Position numbers and translations under genes: made by a program. DNA of 37,265 nt from assembly GCA_030727685.1 (NCBI GenBank), contig JANRBC010000027.1, positions 1 to 37,265 of the forward strand, in the 5' to 3' direction. Below are positions 1 to 9,204 of this stretch, in pieces (the first letter of the stretch is position 1; every line of letters begins with the position of its first letter). The notes under the pieces are model-generated. The model ran no database searches. It worked only from the letters and a program-made list of their open reading frames with translations, and was not told where the DNA came from. This stretch comes from Ilumatobacteraceae bacterium (GTDB lineage: Bacteria > Actinomycetota > Acidimicrobiia > Acidimicrobiales > Ilumatobacteraceae).

Positions 1-27
1 TGGTCGGGTAGCGTAAAGAAGTCGTTT

Positions 28-100
28 GGGGCTATAGCTCAGTTGGTAGAGCGCTTCCATGGCATGGAAGAGGCCAGGGGTTCGAATCCCCTTAGCTCCA
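28..100 (+). tRNA. tRNA-Ala (anticodon GGC)
   Basis: Full cloverleaf: acceptor GGGGCTA/TAGCTCC, D-arm GCTC-AGTTGGTA-GAGC, anticodon stem CTTCC-ATGGCAT-GGAAG (anticodon GGC at 61-63), T-arm AGGGG-TTCGAAT-CCCCT, discriminator A; CCA not encoded. Confidence 0.97.
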
Positions 101-145
101 CTTTTGAATTCGGTGATGTTTCTCGGTGAGACTAAGTTTTACTCA

Positions 146-913
146 ATGGCAACGAGCACAAATTCGCAAGATTTTTCGCTAAATGGTTTGCGGGTGTTGG
201 TGACGGGTGGCGGTTCGGGCATTGGCAAAGCAATCGCCGATGCAATGACACACGCCGGTGCACGTGTTGTCGTGTGTGATGTAAACAACTCGACTAAACC
301 GAATTATGTTTGCGATGTTTCTAACTCGCGCGATGTCGATGCAATGTTTGCCGCGATTCAACGCGACCTCGGCGGTCTAGACGTATTAGTAAACAATGTC
401 GGCGTGCCAGGCCCCACGGCCCGCGTCGACGAAATGGATGCCGACGCATACGACGAGTGTGTGCGCATAAATCTGGGTGGCACATTTCGCTGCACTAAAG
501 CCGCCGTGCCGATGTTGCTAAAAACTTGCGGTTCGATCATCAACATTTCAACAAGCGCTGGCATCTTTGGCTATCCGTTGCGCTCACCATATGTCGCTGC
601 AAAGTGGGGCATTATCGGCCTAACAAAATCTTGGGCGATGGAGCTCGGCGCCGACGGTGTTCGATGTAATGCGATTTGCCCCGGCTCGGTCAGTGGCCCA
701 CGCATGGACGGGGTGATCGAGCGCGAAGCGGCTGCAACCGGCGTGAGCCCGCAAAGTATTCGTACCGGCTACGAGAACCAAGTTTCGATGAAGACTTTCA
801 TCGACGCGACAGATATTGCCGCAGCGGCAGTTTTTCTAAGTTCGCCTGCCGCCAGGTTCATTACTGGTCAGGTTTTGCCCGTCGATGGCAATATAGAAAC
901 CATGCGCGCCTAA
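146..913 (+). CDS. SDR family NAD(P)-dependent oxidoreductase
   Basis: TGGGSGIG nucleotide-binding motif, NNVG, YVAAK active-site motif. Start set to ATG 146 because the longer ORF from 59 runs through the tRNA; a TAAGTT -10 lies 7 nt upstream of ATG 146. Confidence 0.93.
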   Translation: MATSTNSQDFSLNGLRVLVTGGGSGIGKAIADAMTHAGARVVVCDVNNSTKPNYVCDVSNSRDVDAMFAAIQRDLGGLDVLVNNVGVPGPTARVDEMDADAYDECVRINLGGTFRCTKAAVPMLLKTCGSIINISTSAGIFGYPLRSPYVAAKWGIIGLTKSWAMELGADGVRCNAICPGSVSGPRMDGVIEREAAATGVSPQSIRTGYENQVSMKTFIDATDIAAAAVFLSSPAARFITGQVLPVDGNIETMRA

Positions 914-932
914 AATTTTTTGGGGATCAAAT

Positions 933-1994
933 ATGTCAACAGTTGAACTAGACGGCGCGGTAACTCTCAAGAATTTATTTAAGTCGTACGGAGACCGAGT
1001 TGTCGTTAATGACGTCTCGTTAGAAATTAAAGCAGGCGAGTTTTTCTCGATGTTGGGGCCGTCGGGTTGTGGCAAAACAACGACCTTGCGCATGATCGGT
1101 GGCTTTGAGCAGCCTGACAGCGGCAGCGTATTTATCGACAACCGCGATGTAACCCGCGACGAGCCAGAGGAGCGGCCGTTAAACACGGTTTTTCAGAACT
1201 ACTCATTGTTTCCACATCTCAATGTCAAAGAAAACGTCAAGTTCGGTCTGCGCTTCGAAAATAAGTTCACGAAGAATACGAAGCCTGAAGATCAAAGAGT
1301 TGGCGAAGCGCTTGAACTAGTGCAACTGGGCAGTTTTAGCGAGCGTCGAGTGCACCAACTTTCGGGTGGCGAGCAACAACGTGTTGCATTGGCTCGTGCA
1401 CTGATACTTGAGCCAAGTGTTTTGTTGCTCGATGAACCACTTGGTGCGCTCGATGCACAGTTGCGCGCCAGATTGCAGATTGAACTAGCGACCTTGCAAC
1501 GTCAAATCGGCATCACATTTATTTACGTCACGCACGATCAGCATGAAGCCTTCACAATGAGTGACCGCATCGGCGTGATGCGCGCTGGTCGATTGATGCA
1601 AGTTGGTGCGCCACGCGAACTTTATGAATCACCCAACTCGGTTGAAGTGGCTCAGTTCATTGGCGCCGCAAACTTGATTGCCGGCGAGGTAACCGCGCGC
1701 GGCGTGGTCGAGTTTGCCAATGAGAAATTTGTTTGTTCTGAATCAGCACCATTGGGCAAAGGCATGATGATGATTCGACCAGAGCGTATTCGAATTGGTT
1801 CGGGCTCGCACAAGGCGATGATCGAACGAGTTACTTTTGCGGGTTCAAGCCTGCGTGTTGCTCTTAAAGTAGGCACCGAAACTATCAACGCAGAAGTTGC
1901 GAACGATGAAACTTCGGCGAGTCTTAGTGCGGGTCAAGTCACGACGATCGATGTTCTGCCCGACGCCGTGCGTGTTCTGCCGCTTTCGATTTAG
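933..1994 (+). CDS. ABC transporter ATP-binding protein (PotA/spermidine-putrescine type)
   Basis: Walker [10 protein letters not shown], signature [15 protein letters not shown], Walker [13 protein letters not shown]-terminal TOBE-like region. Confidence 0.93.
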   Translation: MSTVELDGAVTLKNLFKSYGDRVVVNDVSLEIKAGEFFSMLGPSGCGKTTTLRMIGGFEQPDSGSVFIDNRDVTRDEPEERPLNTVFQNYSLFPHLNVKENVKFGLRFENKFTKNTKPEDQRVGEALELVQLGSFSERRVHQLSGGEQQRVALARALILEPSVLLLDEPLGALDAQLRARLQIELATLQRQIGITFIYVTHDQHEAFTMSDRIGVMRAGRLMQVGAPRELYESPNSVEVAQFIGAANLIAGEVTARGVVEFANEKFVCSESAPLGKGMMMIRPERIRIGSGSHKAMIERVTFAGSSLRVALKVGTETINAEVANDETSASLSAGQVTTIDVLPDAVRVLPLSI

Positions 1995-2863
1995 CTGTTT
2001 ATTTGGGTGACATCGGCAAGCGCTGCTCTCAGTCCGCCGCGTTCACCGTGTCGCTTGCGCCAGGTCGACAGACCGAACAATCCGATAATCAACACAGCGA
2101 ATGAAGTCAGAACGAGAAGAGTTGCAAGGGCGTTGAGTGCTGGCGTCGCACCACCACGCACTGACGAATAAATACGCAGTGGCACCGTCTCAGAACTGAC
2201 ACCAGCAGAGAGAAAACTTGTGATCACAAAGTCGTCGATCACAGTTGCGAAAACAACCACGAGACTGGCCATAACTGATGGCCAGAGCATTGGTAAAAGC
2301 ACGAAGCGCAACGCTTGCCATCTGGTGGCGCCAAGGTCTCTCGCTGCTTCTTCAAATGATGCGCCGATTGAAACGAGTCGTGCTCTCACGATGACGACGA
2401 CGCTGGCCAGTGAAAACGTGACGTTGCCCAACAACTGGGCAACGAACCCGAGTGGCACAGCGGTAAATAAACGGGTGAAAGTTAGGAGCAATGCGGCACC
2501 GACGACAATTTCGGGAGTAATCAGCGGCGTTGATGTCAAACCTTGGACAAAATTTGCACTACGACCACGAATGCGCTGTGAACCGATCGCCAAAGCAATG
2601 CCGAGCGGAGTGACAACAAGTATCGTCGCGAACGCCAACACGAGCGAGTTCGAAATCGCATTTCGGGTTTCATCGTTGCGAAAGATTGAGGCGTATGGGT
2701 CGGTGATCCACCAGCGAAGCGAGAAGCCTTGCCAAACTGTGCGACTTCGACCGTCGTTGAAAGAATAAATCACAGCGATTAAAACTGGTACGAGACTCCA
2801 GATGATGTATCCCCAAATTAGAAATTTAAGCGACAGGTTGCGATGGTTTGTTGCGTGAGCCAT
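1991..2863 (-). CDS. ABC transporter permease (PotC-like)
   Basis: Multi-TM protein with EAA loop (EEAARDLGATRWQALRFVLLPMLWPSV); follows the PotB-like gene. Confidence 0.9.
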   Translation of the reverse strand: MAHATNHRNLSLKFLIWGYIIWSLVPVLIAVIYSFNDGRSRTVWQGFSLRWWITDPYASIFRNDETRNAISNSLVLAFATILVVTPLGIALAIGSQRIRGRSANFVQGLTSTPLITPEIVVGAALLLTFTRLFTAVPLGFVAQLLGNVTFSLASVVVIVRARLVSIGASFEEAARDLGATRWQALRFVLLPMLWPSVMASLVVVFATVIDDFVITSFLSAGVSSETVPLRIYSSVRGGATPALNALATLLVLTSFAVLIIGLFGLSTWRKRHGERGGLRAALADVTQINS

Positions 2864-2867
2864 TGGG

Positions 2868-3785
2868 TTATCTCGTCACTTGTCGGGTTTGTTGCCGAGT
2901 GCTGCGCAGATAGAACGACATAAACAGCAGCAAGAACAACGAAAGTGCGAGCACAAGCAGTGCGCCATTTTGCGGTTGAGAACTGGCATTCAAAAAGAAG
3001 TCAATTTGATTGCCGATCATTTCGGTGCTTGGTGAGCGTGAAAGCAGATCATTCGTGTAGTAATCGCCGAACATCGGCAAAGCGATCAAGATTCCGGCGG
3101 CGACCAAACCGGCTTTTGACATTGGCAAAGTCACTAATCGAAAGGCTTGCCGTGAGTTCGCACCGAGATCGCGTGCCGCATCGACTAATCGCCAATCAAG
3201 ACGCTCGAGTGTCGCATAGAGCGGCAAAATCAAAAACGGAATATAGCCATAGACCAAGCCAAGAATCACCGTGATAGGTGAGCCGTCAAGCCAGTTGTAG
3301 TTGACCCCGAATATGCGCATGAAACGAGTGAACAAACCATCGACGCTAAGCAAATTGACCCACGCCAACATGCGCATTAGATAGTTGACCCAGAACGGCA
3401 CGATGATCAGCACCAGCAAAAGAATTTTGCGCTTGCCGGCGTGCCGTGCCAAAAAATATGCGATCGGAAACCCGATGACAAAACTCAGGCTCATCGCACA
3501 TACAACGTAAACAACTGTGCGAATCGCCACACCTTGTAGCGGGCCTGTCGCAAGACTCGTGAAAATTTGTTGTGCTTGCACGAAATTCCATGACAGCGGG
3601 TTCCATTGCGGCACGGCGTCACGAAAGACCGGGTCGATCGTGCCAAATGCGACGCACGCCACTGCGTAAAACGGAATCGCGAAAAGCACGATCAGCCACA
3701 CCGTGCCGGGAATTGCAAATCCCGCCCAGAGGCGAGGTGATTTATTCAATTTAATTTGCGTCAGCCAGCGGTAAAGCGTGTCCAT
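2868..3785 (-). CDS. ABC transporter permease (PotB-like)
   Basis: Multi-TM protein with EAA-type loop (DAARDLGANSRQAFRLVTLPMSKAG). Start ATG 3785 preferred; GTG 3797 also possible. Confidence 0.88.
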   Translation of the reverse strand: MDTLYRWLTQIKLNKSPRLWAGFAIPGTVWLIVLFAIPFYAVACVAFGTIDPVFRDAVPQWNPLSWNFVQAQQIFTSLATGPLQGVAIRTVVYVVCAMSLSFVIGFPIAYFLARHAGKRKILLLVLIIVPFWVNYLMRMLAWVNLLSVDGLFTRFMRIFGVNYNWLDGSPITVILGLVYGYIPFLILPLYATLERLDWRLVDAARDLGANSRQAFRLVTLPMSKAGLVAAGILIALPMFGDYYTNDLLSRSPSTEMIGNQIDFFLNASSQPQNGALLVLALSLFLLLFMSFYLRSTRQQTRQVTR

Positions 3786-4981
3786 TGGTCGAGCCACAGA
3801 GCATCGACTGCTGGCTCAAGTGAAACTTGGGCGAGGCCGGCCTCGTATTTTTCTGGCGTGACCAATGCATCGATCAACGACTCGGGGATTGTGCCACTCG
3901 AGATCAGAAGATCAACTGTTATTGATTCAAGCGCGGGCTGGTAGCCAACGTACTCACGGTTGAGCAATGCGTTATCTGTGTCACTCAAGAAGTTGATTAG
4001 TTGATGCGCAAGCACGGGCGCCTTCGCACTCTTGGTGATGCACATGAAGTCATTCTTGGCCACCGTCTTTTCTGGATACCAAAAGCCCAAAACATCTGGC
4101 GCCTCATTTTCTGGAAGATATTGCAATGCAGTGAATAAATCACCAGACCAAGTGAAGTTGATGTCGCGGTTGCCAGAAGGAATCTCTGTGTACGCCAAAA
4201 TATCAACTTTTGGATTAGTCGCCTCACGCAATGCAACTAAATCATCGCCAGCTTTTTGAATGATTGCCGCATCAGCCGTGTTGGCGTCGAAGTTGCCCGC
4301 ACGAAACATCGCCATTGTCAATGTGTCTCGGTATGAGTCGAGCACTCCGGCTTTGCCTTTGAACTGCGAATCCCAAAGCGTGTCATAGCCGTTGCTCGCA
4401 AATGCATTCTTGTCAATGCGATCGGTTCGATAGCCGATGCCGTTGCCATAAATAAAATACGGCACTGTGTATTGCGAGTCGAGATCGTAATAAGGACTTC
4501 GTAATCCGCTAATCACATTGCCAAAATTTGGAATGTACGACTTGTTGAGCGGCTGAAGCAAATCGGCAGCAATAAGTTTTGCCAACCCGGTATCTGTCAT
4601 GCCAAGGATTAGGTCTGGTTTGAAAGTGCCATTGCGCAACTTGGCGATGGCAGCTTCTTCTGTGTCGTAGATGCTGGTCACAACTTTGCATCCAAATTCT
4701 TTTTCAAAAATTGCGATCGACTCGGGGTTCTGATAGTCGGCCCAGTTGAGAACCTCGAGTGTGCCCGACTCGTTTGGCAAACCATCGGCAATTGCGTCAG
4801 TTGTTACTGGTAACTTCACTGGGTTTTGTGGCGTGCCGATTGATAAGCCACTCGACTCAGTTGATGATGAACCACCGCAGGCAGCAAGCAACGAACCGCC
4901 AATTGTGATCGCACCCGAAGTTATGGCGAGGTTTCGCAAGAAGTCGCGACGCCCCATTGGTCTAAATGGTTGGTTGGTCAT
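3761..4981 (-). CDS. ABC transporter substrate-binding protein (PotD/spermidine-putrescine-like), Tat-type lipoprotein
   Basis: N-terminus GRRDFLRNLAITSGAITIGGSLLAACGG (twin-arginine plus lipobox); 'LEVLNWADYQNPESIAIFEKEFGCKV' typical of PotD-like proteins. Confidence 0.9.
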   Translation of the reverse strand: MTNQPFRPMGRRDFLRNLAITSGAITIGGSLLAACGGSSSTESSGLSIGTPQNPVKLPVTTDAIADGLPNESGTLEVLNWADYQNPESIAIFEKEFGCKVVTSIYDTEEAAIAKLRNGTFKPDLILGMTDTGLAKLIAADLLQPLNKSYIPNFGNVISGLRSPYYDLDSQYTVPYFIYGNGIGYRTDRIDKNAFASNGYDTLWDSQFKGKAGVLDSYRDTLTMAMFRAGNFDANTADAAIIQKAGDDLVALREATNPKVDILAYTEIPSGNRDINFTWSGDLFTALQYLPENEAPDVLGFWYPEKTVAKNDFMCITKSAKAPVLAHQLINFLSDTDNALLNREYVGYQPALESITVDLLISSGTIPESLIDALVTPEKYEAGLAQVSLEPAVDALWLDQWTRFTAG

Positions 4982-4998
4982 GGACTAAACTTAGCAAC
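4982..4998. promoter_or_regulatory. Shared divergent leaderless promoter (potD-like / aminotransferase)
   Basis: Palindrome TAAACTTA-like core: plus TAAACT (4986-4991)+N7+ATG 4999; minus TAAGTT (4993-4988)+N6+ATG 4981. Confidence 0.65.
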
Positions 4999-6387
4999 AT
5001 GCGTTCGCTCGACCAAATAATCGAGGCCGAAGAGCAAACATTTCTGCGTCGGGTACCTAAGTCGGTTGCCCTCCACGAGAGAGCCTCGTTGTCAATTCCT
5101 GGTGGTGTGCCGTCGAGTTGGGCAAGTTCGCGACCGACCCCAGTATGGGTCAGTCATGGCGAAGGTGCATACGTTTGGGATGTGGACGACAACCAATACA
5201 TCGACTTTCATGCCGGCTATGGCGCCAACATTGTTGGTCATGCGAATCCGAGCGTGGTTGCTGCCGTGCAAAAGCGCGTAACACAGGGCACGCACTTTGC
5301 CCAACCCACACCCGACTCGATAGTCGTTGCCGAAGAGTTGTCGCGCAGATTTGGTTTGCCGCAGTGGAGATTTTGCAACTCAGGAACAGAAGCGACGATG
5401 GACGCCGTGCACTTGATGCGCGCAATCACGGGTCGCGATTTGATCATAAAAGTTGAAGGCTCGTACAACGGCCACCACGACTCTGTCGCGATTTCAATTT
5501 TTCGCTCGGCGCAAGAACTTGGCCCCGCCGACAAACCATGGCTCACCCCAGGCGCCGGAATTCCGCAAGCGATTGCCGATTGTGTTCGTATCGTGCCATT
5601 TAATGACATTGACGCGCTGAGACATGTGCTTGCTGAATACGACGGCCAAATTGCCGGAATGATTTTCGAACCAATTTTGATGGGCGCAGGCATAATCGTG
5701 CCACAACCGGGGTATTTGGCGGCGGTAAAGAAGTTGGTTCATCAACATGGCGCGCTTTTGACATTTGACGAAGTTAAAACTGGTTTAGTGATTCACCAAG
5801 GTGGCGCAACTGCAATGTACGGCGTTACTCCAGACATAATTTGTCTTGCTAAAGCATTGGGAGGTGGCTTGCCATGTGGTGCAATCGGTGGCACGACTGA
5901 AGTGATGTCGGCAATCGCGAATGGCAGTTATAGCCAAGTCGGAACTTTTAATGGCAACCCATTGACGATGGCTGCAACAAAAGCCGTTCTGACTGAAGTA
6001 TTGACCGACGACGCGTATGCGCAAGCCAACGATGTGGGTGCATATATTTTGAAACACGCTGTATCGACTTTGCAAAGTCGCGGACAAGGTGCACACGGAT
6101 ATCAGTTTGGTTTCAAAGTATCGGTTGTCTTCTGCGCTGAGCCAGCAAAAAACTATCGTGACTTTCTAGAAGTAAGCACAGGTGCGATGCACCTGAATTA
6201 TTTAAAGCAATTTAACCGCGGAGTGTTTTTGGCGCCGTGGGGCAAGAGCGAGTCGCTCACACTTTCAGTTGCTCATACACGCGCGCATGGCGATGTGTTC
6301 TTGCAGAATCTTTCGCAACTTGCAGAGGTGATCGAATCTATGAGCGAGCGCAACTCAGAGGTTTTTGTCGCAGGTAGTTTTAACTGA
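4999..6387 (+). CDS. Class III (fold type I) PLP aminotransferase / glutamate-1-semialdehyde aminomutase-like
   Basis: FCNSGTEATMDAVHLMRAITGRD..VEGSYNGHHDS; FDEVKTGL; LAKALGGGLPCGAIGG with PLP lysine. Start ATG 4999 chosen over upstream ATG 4966, which overlaps potD. Confidence 0.9.
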   Translation: MRSLDQIIEAEEQTFLRRVPKSVALHERASLSIPGGVPSSWASSRPTPVWVSHGEGAYVWDVDDNQYIDFHAGYGANIVGHANPSVVAAVQKRVTQGTHFAQPTPDSIVVAEELSRRFGLPQWRFCNSGTEATMDAVHLMRAITGRDLIIKVEGSYNGHHDSVAISIFRSAQELGPADKPWLTPGAGIPQAIADCVRIVPFNDIDALRHVLAEYDGQIAGMIFEPILMGAGIIVPQPGYLAAVKKLVHQHGALLTFDEVKTGLVIHQGGATAMYGVTPDIICLAKALGGGLPCGAIGGTTEVMSAIANGSYSQVGTFNGNPLTMAATKAVLTEVLTDDAYAQANDVGAYILKHAVSTLQSRGQGAHGYQFGFKVSVVFCAEPAKNYRDFLEVSTGAMHLNYLKQFNRGVFLAPWGKSESLTLSVAHTRAHGDVFLQNLSQLAEVIESMSERNSEVFVAGSFN

Positions 6388-7483
6388 TTTCAGCGCGATA
6401 GCGACGAATGAGTTGCTTGCAGTAGCGCTCCATATTTGTGTGGTAGGCGTTGCTGAACGAACGTGAAGCCACACCGCGCTGCACTCGAACACACACTGAA
6501 ATATCTTGTTGGTTGACCAAGTCGCTAAAACTAATAGTCGGCTCAAGATCAAACTCAGGATTATCGACAACTTCTTTCGGAAACAGGTAATACGTATAAA
6601 TAGTCGTGTGCGTTGCCGAGCGAGGCACGTAACGAGTGAAAACTGCGACTGTCGGTGAGATGTCAATCAACATATTTGGGTAGACATACGCACCGAAAAC
6701 CGAATAGTCGTCCAGATCATCCATTGAGGGCAATAACGGCAGGTTTTCGTCTTTCTTGAAAGACAACGAGGTAGCTCCAGGCGAGAGGCTCACACCCCAA
6801 TCGGAGCGATCTTCTTGAGTTGTTTTGCCGGTTTTATAAACAGGCACAAGATCGACGAGCTCGGGGTGCACGACACCACAGTGCAAGCATTCGCTGTAGT
6901 TTTCGGCGAGCACCTTCCAATTGGCTTTGACTTCGTCAATCGTGGTTCGCGCATTTTTGAGGGTTGCAAGATTAAATTTTTCAAGCTCGCGTGGCAGTGA
7001 GTAGTGGTCAGTAAGCCATGTCGTTAAAGGTGGGGCATTGGGGTCGAGCGAAACAAAAATCGCCCCTTGCCATTCGTCAACATTGACTGGTTTCAAACCC
7101 AAAGTCGAGCGATCAATCGAATCTTTTTCATGCAGTGGGGTGGCGACGAGTGCGCCTTCAACCGAGTAGCTCCACGAATGATACGGACAAGTAATCGCCG
7201 CGCCGAAACCAGAACCGCTTGCATCGCAAAGTTGCGAACCGCGGTGCTGGCAAACGTTGTAATAGGCGCGCAGTTGATTTTCGCGATTGCGCAAAATCAG
7301 AATGCTTTCGTTGCCAATGTCGACTACCAGGCGATCACCGACTTTGTTGAGTTCTTCACTGATGCCAGCAAAGCACCAATTCGTGCCGTAGATCTTTTGC
7401 ATTTCGCGGTTGAAGATTTCGGGCGAGTTGTATTCTTCGCGGTTAAAACTTTCGCTGAGCCCGTTGATTTCTTTTTCGGTCAT
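6380..7483 (-). CDS. Rieske non-heme iron oxygenase, alpha subunit (ring-hydroxylating / quaternary-amine demethylase-like)
   Basis: Rieske CQH...CPYH motif; mononuclear iron motif NYSECLHCGVVHPEL. Start ATG 7483 overlaps the upstream stop (ATGA). Confidence 0.9.
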   Translation of the reverse strand: MTEKEINGLSESFNREEYNSPEIFNREMQKIYGTNWCFAGISEELNKVGDRLVVDIGNESILILRNRENQLRAYYNVCQHRGSQLCDASGSGFGAAITCPYHSWSYSVEGALVATPLHEKDSIDRSTLGLKPVNVDEWQGAIFVSLDPNAPPLTTWLTDHYSLPRELEKFNLATLKNARTTIDEVKANWKVLAENYSECLHCGVVHPELVDLVPVYKTGKTTQEDRSDWGVSLSPGATSLSFKKDENLPLLPSMDDLDDYSVFGAYVYPNMLIDISPTVAVFTRYVPRSATHTTIYTYYLFPKEVVDNPEFDLEPTISFSDLVNQQDISVCVRVQRGVASRSFSNAYHTNMERYCKQLIRRYRAEIS

Positions 7484-8364
7484 TTGGTTTTCCACCCTAA
7501 ACCAGTTGGAATATCTTCGTAGTCGACTGTCCAGAGTCGACCGCCATTTAGATCTGACCCGTCGTAACAGCGATAGCCGAGCAGGCGTTGTTGTAGAGGG
7601 GTCAATGTTTTTGCGCGGTCTTCGGTGACGCCAAGGCAACCTGCTTCTTCGGGTGTGAGCCAGCCATATATATATGACATGTGAAGGCCGAAGCGGGCTT
7701 CGTTTTTTGTTTTGTTGGCACCTGCGCTGTGAAGAACCTTTCCGGTGTAGATCATGCCGCTGCCGAGTGGCATTGCTGCTTGTGTGATTTCGTCTTCGGT
7801 GGCCTCACGCTTGTAGTCGGTCCATTTGTGGCTGCCGGGCGCAACACGTGTCGCACCGTTTTCGGTTGTGAAATCAGAAAGCGCGAGCATGCAACTAATT
7901 TGGCAAATCGATGTTGTCGGCGTATTCATGGTCGGCCAGTCGTCAGAGTCTCGATGCATGTATTGCGGGTTTCCGCCTGGCATGACGATCATCATTTGGC
8001 CGGTGTTCATCCAGTAACTCGCGCAATGTGGTTTGAGCAGAGCATCGGCGACGCCGAGCAAAATCGGGTGCACGAGCACCTCGTCGGCAAAAGTTTGTGA
8101 GCGTTGCGCGAGGCGTGTGAACCGCTTGGTTTGCTCTCCCCAAAAATGATTGACGAGCTCGTGGCTTGTCTTTGGGCCGATCTGTGTCGAAGTTGTAGTC
8201 GTTTTGAGTTCTTCGAGCATTCGCGCTACGACTTCGGGGCTCAGCATGTTGTGCACGATCACACCGCCATCGCGGTCAAGAATTTCGAGAATTTCGCTGA
8301 GTGGTGCAGTCTTGCCATCAACAACTGCGAGATTTGGTTTGATCGTCGCAGTCTGCGTATTCAT
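7480..8364 (-). CDS. Phytanoyl-CoA dioxygenase (PhyH) family Fe(II)/2-oxoglutarate oxygenase
   Basis: HRD (HxD) at YMHRDSDDWP, distal His/Arg region VLHSAGANKTKNEARFGLHMSYI; ATG at 8364 six nt after a TAGGAT -10. Confidence 0.85.
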   Translation of the reverse strand: MNTQTATIKPNLAVVDGKTAPLSEILEILDRDGGVIVHNMLSPEVVARMLEELKTTTTSTQIGPKTSHELVNHFWGEQTKRFTRLAQRSQTFADEVLVHPILLGVADALLKPHCASYWMNTGQMMIVMPGGNPQYMHRDSDDWPTMNTPTTSICQISCMLALSDFTTENGATRVAPGSHKWTDYKREATEDEITQAAMPLGSGMIYTGKVLHSAGANKTKNEARFGLHMSYIYGWLTPEEAGCLGVTEDRAKTLTPLQQRLLGYRCYDGSDLNGGRLWTVDYEDIPTGLGWKTK

Positions 8365-8393
8365 GGACAAATCCTACCAATTAGCCTTCAGTC
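8365..8393. promoter_or_regulatory. Divergent leaderless promoters (phyH-like / LLM oxidoreductase)
   Basis: Minus TAGGAT (8376-8371)+N6+ATG 8364; plus TAGCCT (8382-8387)+N6+ATG 8394. Confidence 0.65.
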
Positions 8394-9191
8394 ATGCGTT
8401 TTGACCTGCAAATCAACCCAGGCAATTCAATTTGGCCGATCGCACGCGATGCTGCGGTGGCAGCTGAGGCCGCAGGATTCAAAACTTTGTGGACAGTCGA
8501 CCATCTTGCAGGCGATGTTATGCGCGCACCCGACATGCCTGAGTGTTTTACATTGCTCGGCGCACTTGCCGGTGTGACTTCAAAGATAGAACTCGGGCCG
8601 CTAGTTGTAAATGTCGGCAACCGTCACCCTGCGATTCTCGCCAACAGTGTGGCGACAATGCAACAGATTTCTGGTGGACGATTCGTTTTGGGTTTGGGTG
8701 CGGGCTCGTCACCGAATAGTCCGTTTGCTGCTGAACGCAGAGCAATTGGTTTGTTGCCTCCTGCCAAACTCGCTGACCGTCATGCTGCAGTTATCGAGGC
8801 TCTCGATGTAATGAATGAAATGTGGTCGCCAGCACGACGTGCCGAACTTGCAGCGTTTCCGATTGCGAACCCGAAACCAGATGTGATTATTGGCGCCAAC
8901 AGTGTTGCGCTGGCAAAAATTGCAGGCGAGCGCACGAATGGCATAAACATTCGCGCCAGCCATGATCAGGCTGGTGAATTTTTGGCAGCAGCAAAACTCG
9001 CACACGATAATTCGGGGATAGACAAACCTTTTACGGTTTCAGTTTGGGAGCATTACGACGAGGCGCTATTGCGTGGCGACGACCCGCGCTTAGATGTTTG
9101 GCGAAGTTGGGGTGTCGATCGCGTGATTTTGCTGATGTTCAAGTCAGTCGACTTCGCCGCGCTCAACCGCGCCGCCAAATTTTTAAACTAG
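8394..9191 (+). CDS. LLM class (luciferase-like / F420-dependent) oxidoreductase
   Basis: AAEAAGFKTLWTVDHL ... LGPLVVNVGNRHPAILANSVATMQQISGGRFVLGLGAGSS, typical of LLM proteins. Confidence 0.9.
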   Translation: MRFDLQINPGNSIWPIARDAAVAAEAAGFKTLWTVDHLAGDVMRAPDMPECFTLLGALAGVTSKIELGPLVVNVGNRHPAILANSVATMQQISGGRFVLGLGAGSSPNSPFAAERRAIGLLPPAKLADRHAAVIEALDVMNEMWSPARRAELAAFPIANPKPDVIIGANSVALAKIAGERTNGINIRASHDQAGEFLAAAKLAHDNSGIDKPFTVSVWEHYDEALLRGDDPRLDVWRSWGVDRVILLMFKSVDFAALNRAAKFLN

Positions 9192-9204
9192 CGACTAACG
9201 CAAT

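Noticed and set aside
59-145. N-terminal extension of the SDR ORF (start at 59)
   Set aside because: Runs through the tRNA-Ala gene; ATG 146 has a well-placed -10 and fits SDR N-termini.
2220-2768. 182-aa plus-strand ORF
   Set aside because: Antisense to the PotC-like permease; low-complexity Thr/Ala/Ser composition, no family motif.
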